The translations under genes were made by a program, and so were the position numbers. The notes below the pieces were generated by a model. That model saw only the letters and a list, made by a program, of their open reading frames with translations, did not search any database and was not told where the DNA came from. Source: a bacterium (lineage in GTDB: Bacteria; Planctomycetota; Planctomycetia; Pirellulales; Pirellulaceae). Taken from it: 8,288 nt of DNA. Shown in pieces: positions 7,901-8,288 of this stretch (position 1 is the first letter of the stretch; each line of letters starts with the position of its first letter). The DNA lies in assembly GCA_030432015.1 (NCBI GenBank), contig JAUIHJ010000364.1, forward strand, positions 1-8,288. Reading direction: 5' to 3'.

Positions 7901-8288
7901 ACGGGCCAATTGTGTCGCCAAAGACGGCAATTCGGCAGGCGGGTTTTCGCGCAAATCGAAAATTCGCACACCGCCGCCTTCCTTTGCCAAGACCAATAAT
8001 TCGCCAGTGGGGTTGATCGCGATGCCGCTGCACTGATGGTTGACCACGGGTGCTCCGCCGTAGGAAATGTTTTCCAGCGGCATTTGAAAGTCCGGCAATT
8101 GCACCAGCGAAAACATGTTGGGTTGCGTGAAACTCAACAGATGATGCTGGCGGCAAATCCACCCCTTTGGTGCGCCGTTCTCGATGTTCAACATCTTCAG
8201 AAGCCTGCCCGTTCGAAGATCCCAACAGCAGCAGTGGATATCCTGGCAGATGACGACCATCTGTTTCTCAGGCAGGACGCGCATGCTG
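4910..8288 (-). CDS. WD40-repeat and TPR-repeat protein, N-terminus outside the window (probable C-terminal part of a Ser/Thr kinase-type protein)
   Basis: The frame ends with TAA at 4912-4910 and stays open to the window edge, so the gene is 5'-partial. The ATG at 8284-8282 falls inside a WD40 blade (CWDLRTGRLL follows) and is probably not the true start. Counting residues from that ATG, WD40 blades are visible near 1-30, 85-112, 128-155, 170-198, 212-240, 253-280, 342-368, 385-417, 433-461, 471-503, 517-546 and 559-586. A degenerate one lies near 294-325. The clearest carry FSPDG or FDPSG followed by a WD-like strand end, as in FSPDGRWLAVAGNDRAARLW. This is enough for about two propellers. 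Residues about 605-1115 are helical repeats of TPR type, for example GELYLACARARLQLNQTDAA and PDDPMARYALALYAAKY. No membrane segment is seen in this part. In planctomycetes this arrangement commonly follows a Ser/Thr kinase domain and a transmembrane helix, but that part lies beyond the edge and is inferred. The likely role is scaffold or sensor. The gene is convergent with the cytochrome fusion gene. Confidence 0.9.
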   Translation of the reverse strand, partial: SMRVLPEKQMVVICQDIHCCCWDLRTGRLLKMLNIENGAPKGWICRQHHLLSFTQPNMFSLVQLPDFQMPLENISYGGAPVVNHQCSGIAINPTGELLVLAKEGGGVRIFDLRENPPAELPSLATQLARVTAMRFDPSGQWLALGEENGALHCWDVLGRRVLPLDWRHGGNVTALRFSPDGLWLASGGDDGVVRLINAATGRATSSQLAHSSAVLHAVFSSRGDRIAVLTENKSLHLWNLRDSTPDRILTHSAPVTSVAFDASGQRLATGDQLGVVHTWDVSSSSAGDSLECQRGAKKLQWSGNRLGVVGHIPGRPHGFSLRDLTQNKWVLDDIGTKLGNHVGPHEVRIGPDGSWLAVAFADRLNLLDLDSEHDAAQFLTGHPHLHIAHVVFSPNGRYLVLSAWVTDENSAKIAVIEVPEGREVYRLSTPPNSKIGWLQFTPDSRRLIAVGRFGVRMWQMADGSQCDVGATVRKMRWANGALSRDGRYLATIDGRHQAQIWDMENWRPLGQKISLGGAPVFAGFDPSGRRFATATAKGVARLWDWETGEPLTPPLLHGAPINDAAFSPDGRWLAVAGNDRAARLWRLSLDRTADDGRPKQDWRPGWHLLQADEAQRFNHAAAEIFHLGHLLQLRPDDQQSALRLAAVCLQAGQGQQTIDILTPLLHGQVASGELYLACARARLQLNQTDAALEDLQQAAAVAPELPELPLWRAVTHVLQGDSAAADRDCQDMAEWTLDRWLLSPDRLPRHVEQQSLAAKQRRWQPLRTIATAPLLAAEGDAKRSWLQIRALANLASGEQEAAQQDWQAIVQQWPDDPMARYALALYAAKYELWDQVLAHAVETDTGDGPWQFLQAIALDRQQQPAAALPRVNSALEQGACNAATYALRARLLLVLGDLPAAMHDVRNAFAEDAENADAWDVCRYVHAQQGAWDLAAEAFAKVENATNALQPWQDYMWSCLMAGQVDQAATSAKSRMKFIDKIDHVAWDQLVLDMIGPSAACPQQAGVEFTPTTIDYLTYQFSEQGSGQYAASLALLLCRCQQFDQADDVMQVRRMQGELNLREQAVAALIRCFLDQDSALVQQVEAIRHQMQEAKSMSWQQRAEIEILLRQVATPPSIMAEGRSS

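Overview
The window looks like chromosomal DNA from a planctomycete or a close PVC-superphylum relative. The evidence is a giant exported protein with the Pirellula/Verrucomicrobium-type dehydrogenase, HEAT and CxxCH haem-binding layout, an architecture largely confined to that group. A very long WD40-plus-TPR protein of the kind planctomycetes often attach to Ser/Thr kinases supports this, as does the GC-rich composition judged by eye. Genus or species cannot be assigned from the sequence alone.

There are three protein-coding genes and no RNA gene, mobile element or CRISPR array that I can support. (1) Positions 28-825, minus strand: an FMN-binding split-barrel (pyridoxamine-phosphate-oxidase-like) protein with a C-terminal DUF2470 domain, related to the HugZ haem-utilisation family. 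(2) Positions 1039-4677, plus strand: a 1212-residue secreted protein combining a propeller-type dehydrogenase domain, a HEAT-like helical region, a c-type cytochrome domain (CSACH) and an additional C-terminal SGNH/GDSL hydrolase domain with a complete Ser/Asp/His set. (3) Positions 4910-8288, minus strand, cut by the window edge: the C-terminal 1125 or so residues of a protein with about 13 WD40 blades followed by TPR-type helical repeats.

Genes 1 and 2 are divergent and share a 213-base upstream region with a G8 tract, a GC-rich hairpin and short inverted repeats. Genes 2 and 3 converge on a 232-base spacer that begins with a terminator-like hairpin one base after the gene 2 stop codon. 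No operon is visible, since each gene is separated from its neighbour by orientation.

Functionally, gene 2 is predicted to act outside the cytoplasm, with an oxidative module wired to a haem and fused to an esterase or deacetylase-like module. This could suit processing of substituted carbohydrates, but the substrate is unknown. Gene 1 is predicted to be cytosolic, and gene 3 is probably the sensory or scaffold part of a larger signalling protein. A functional link among the three is not shown by the sequence. The most noteworthy item is the SGNH fusion on gene 2. I did not find a clearly new multi-gene system.
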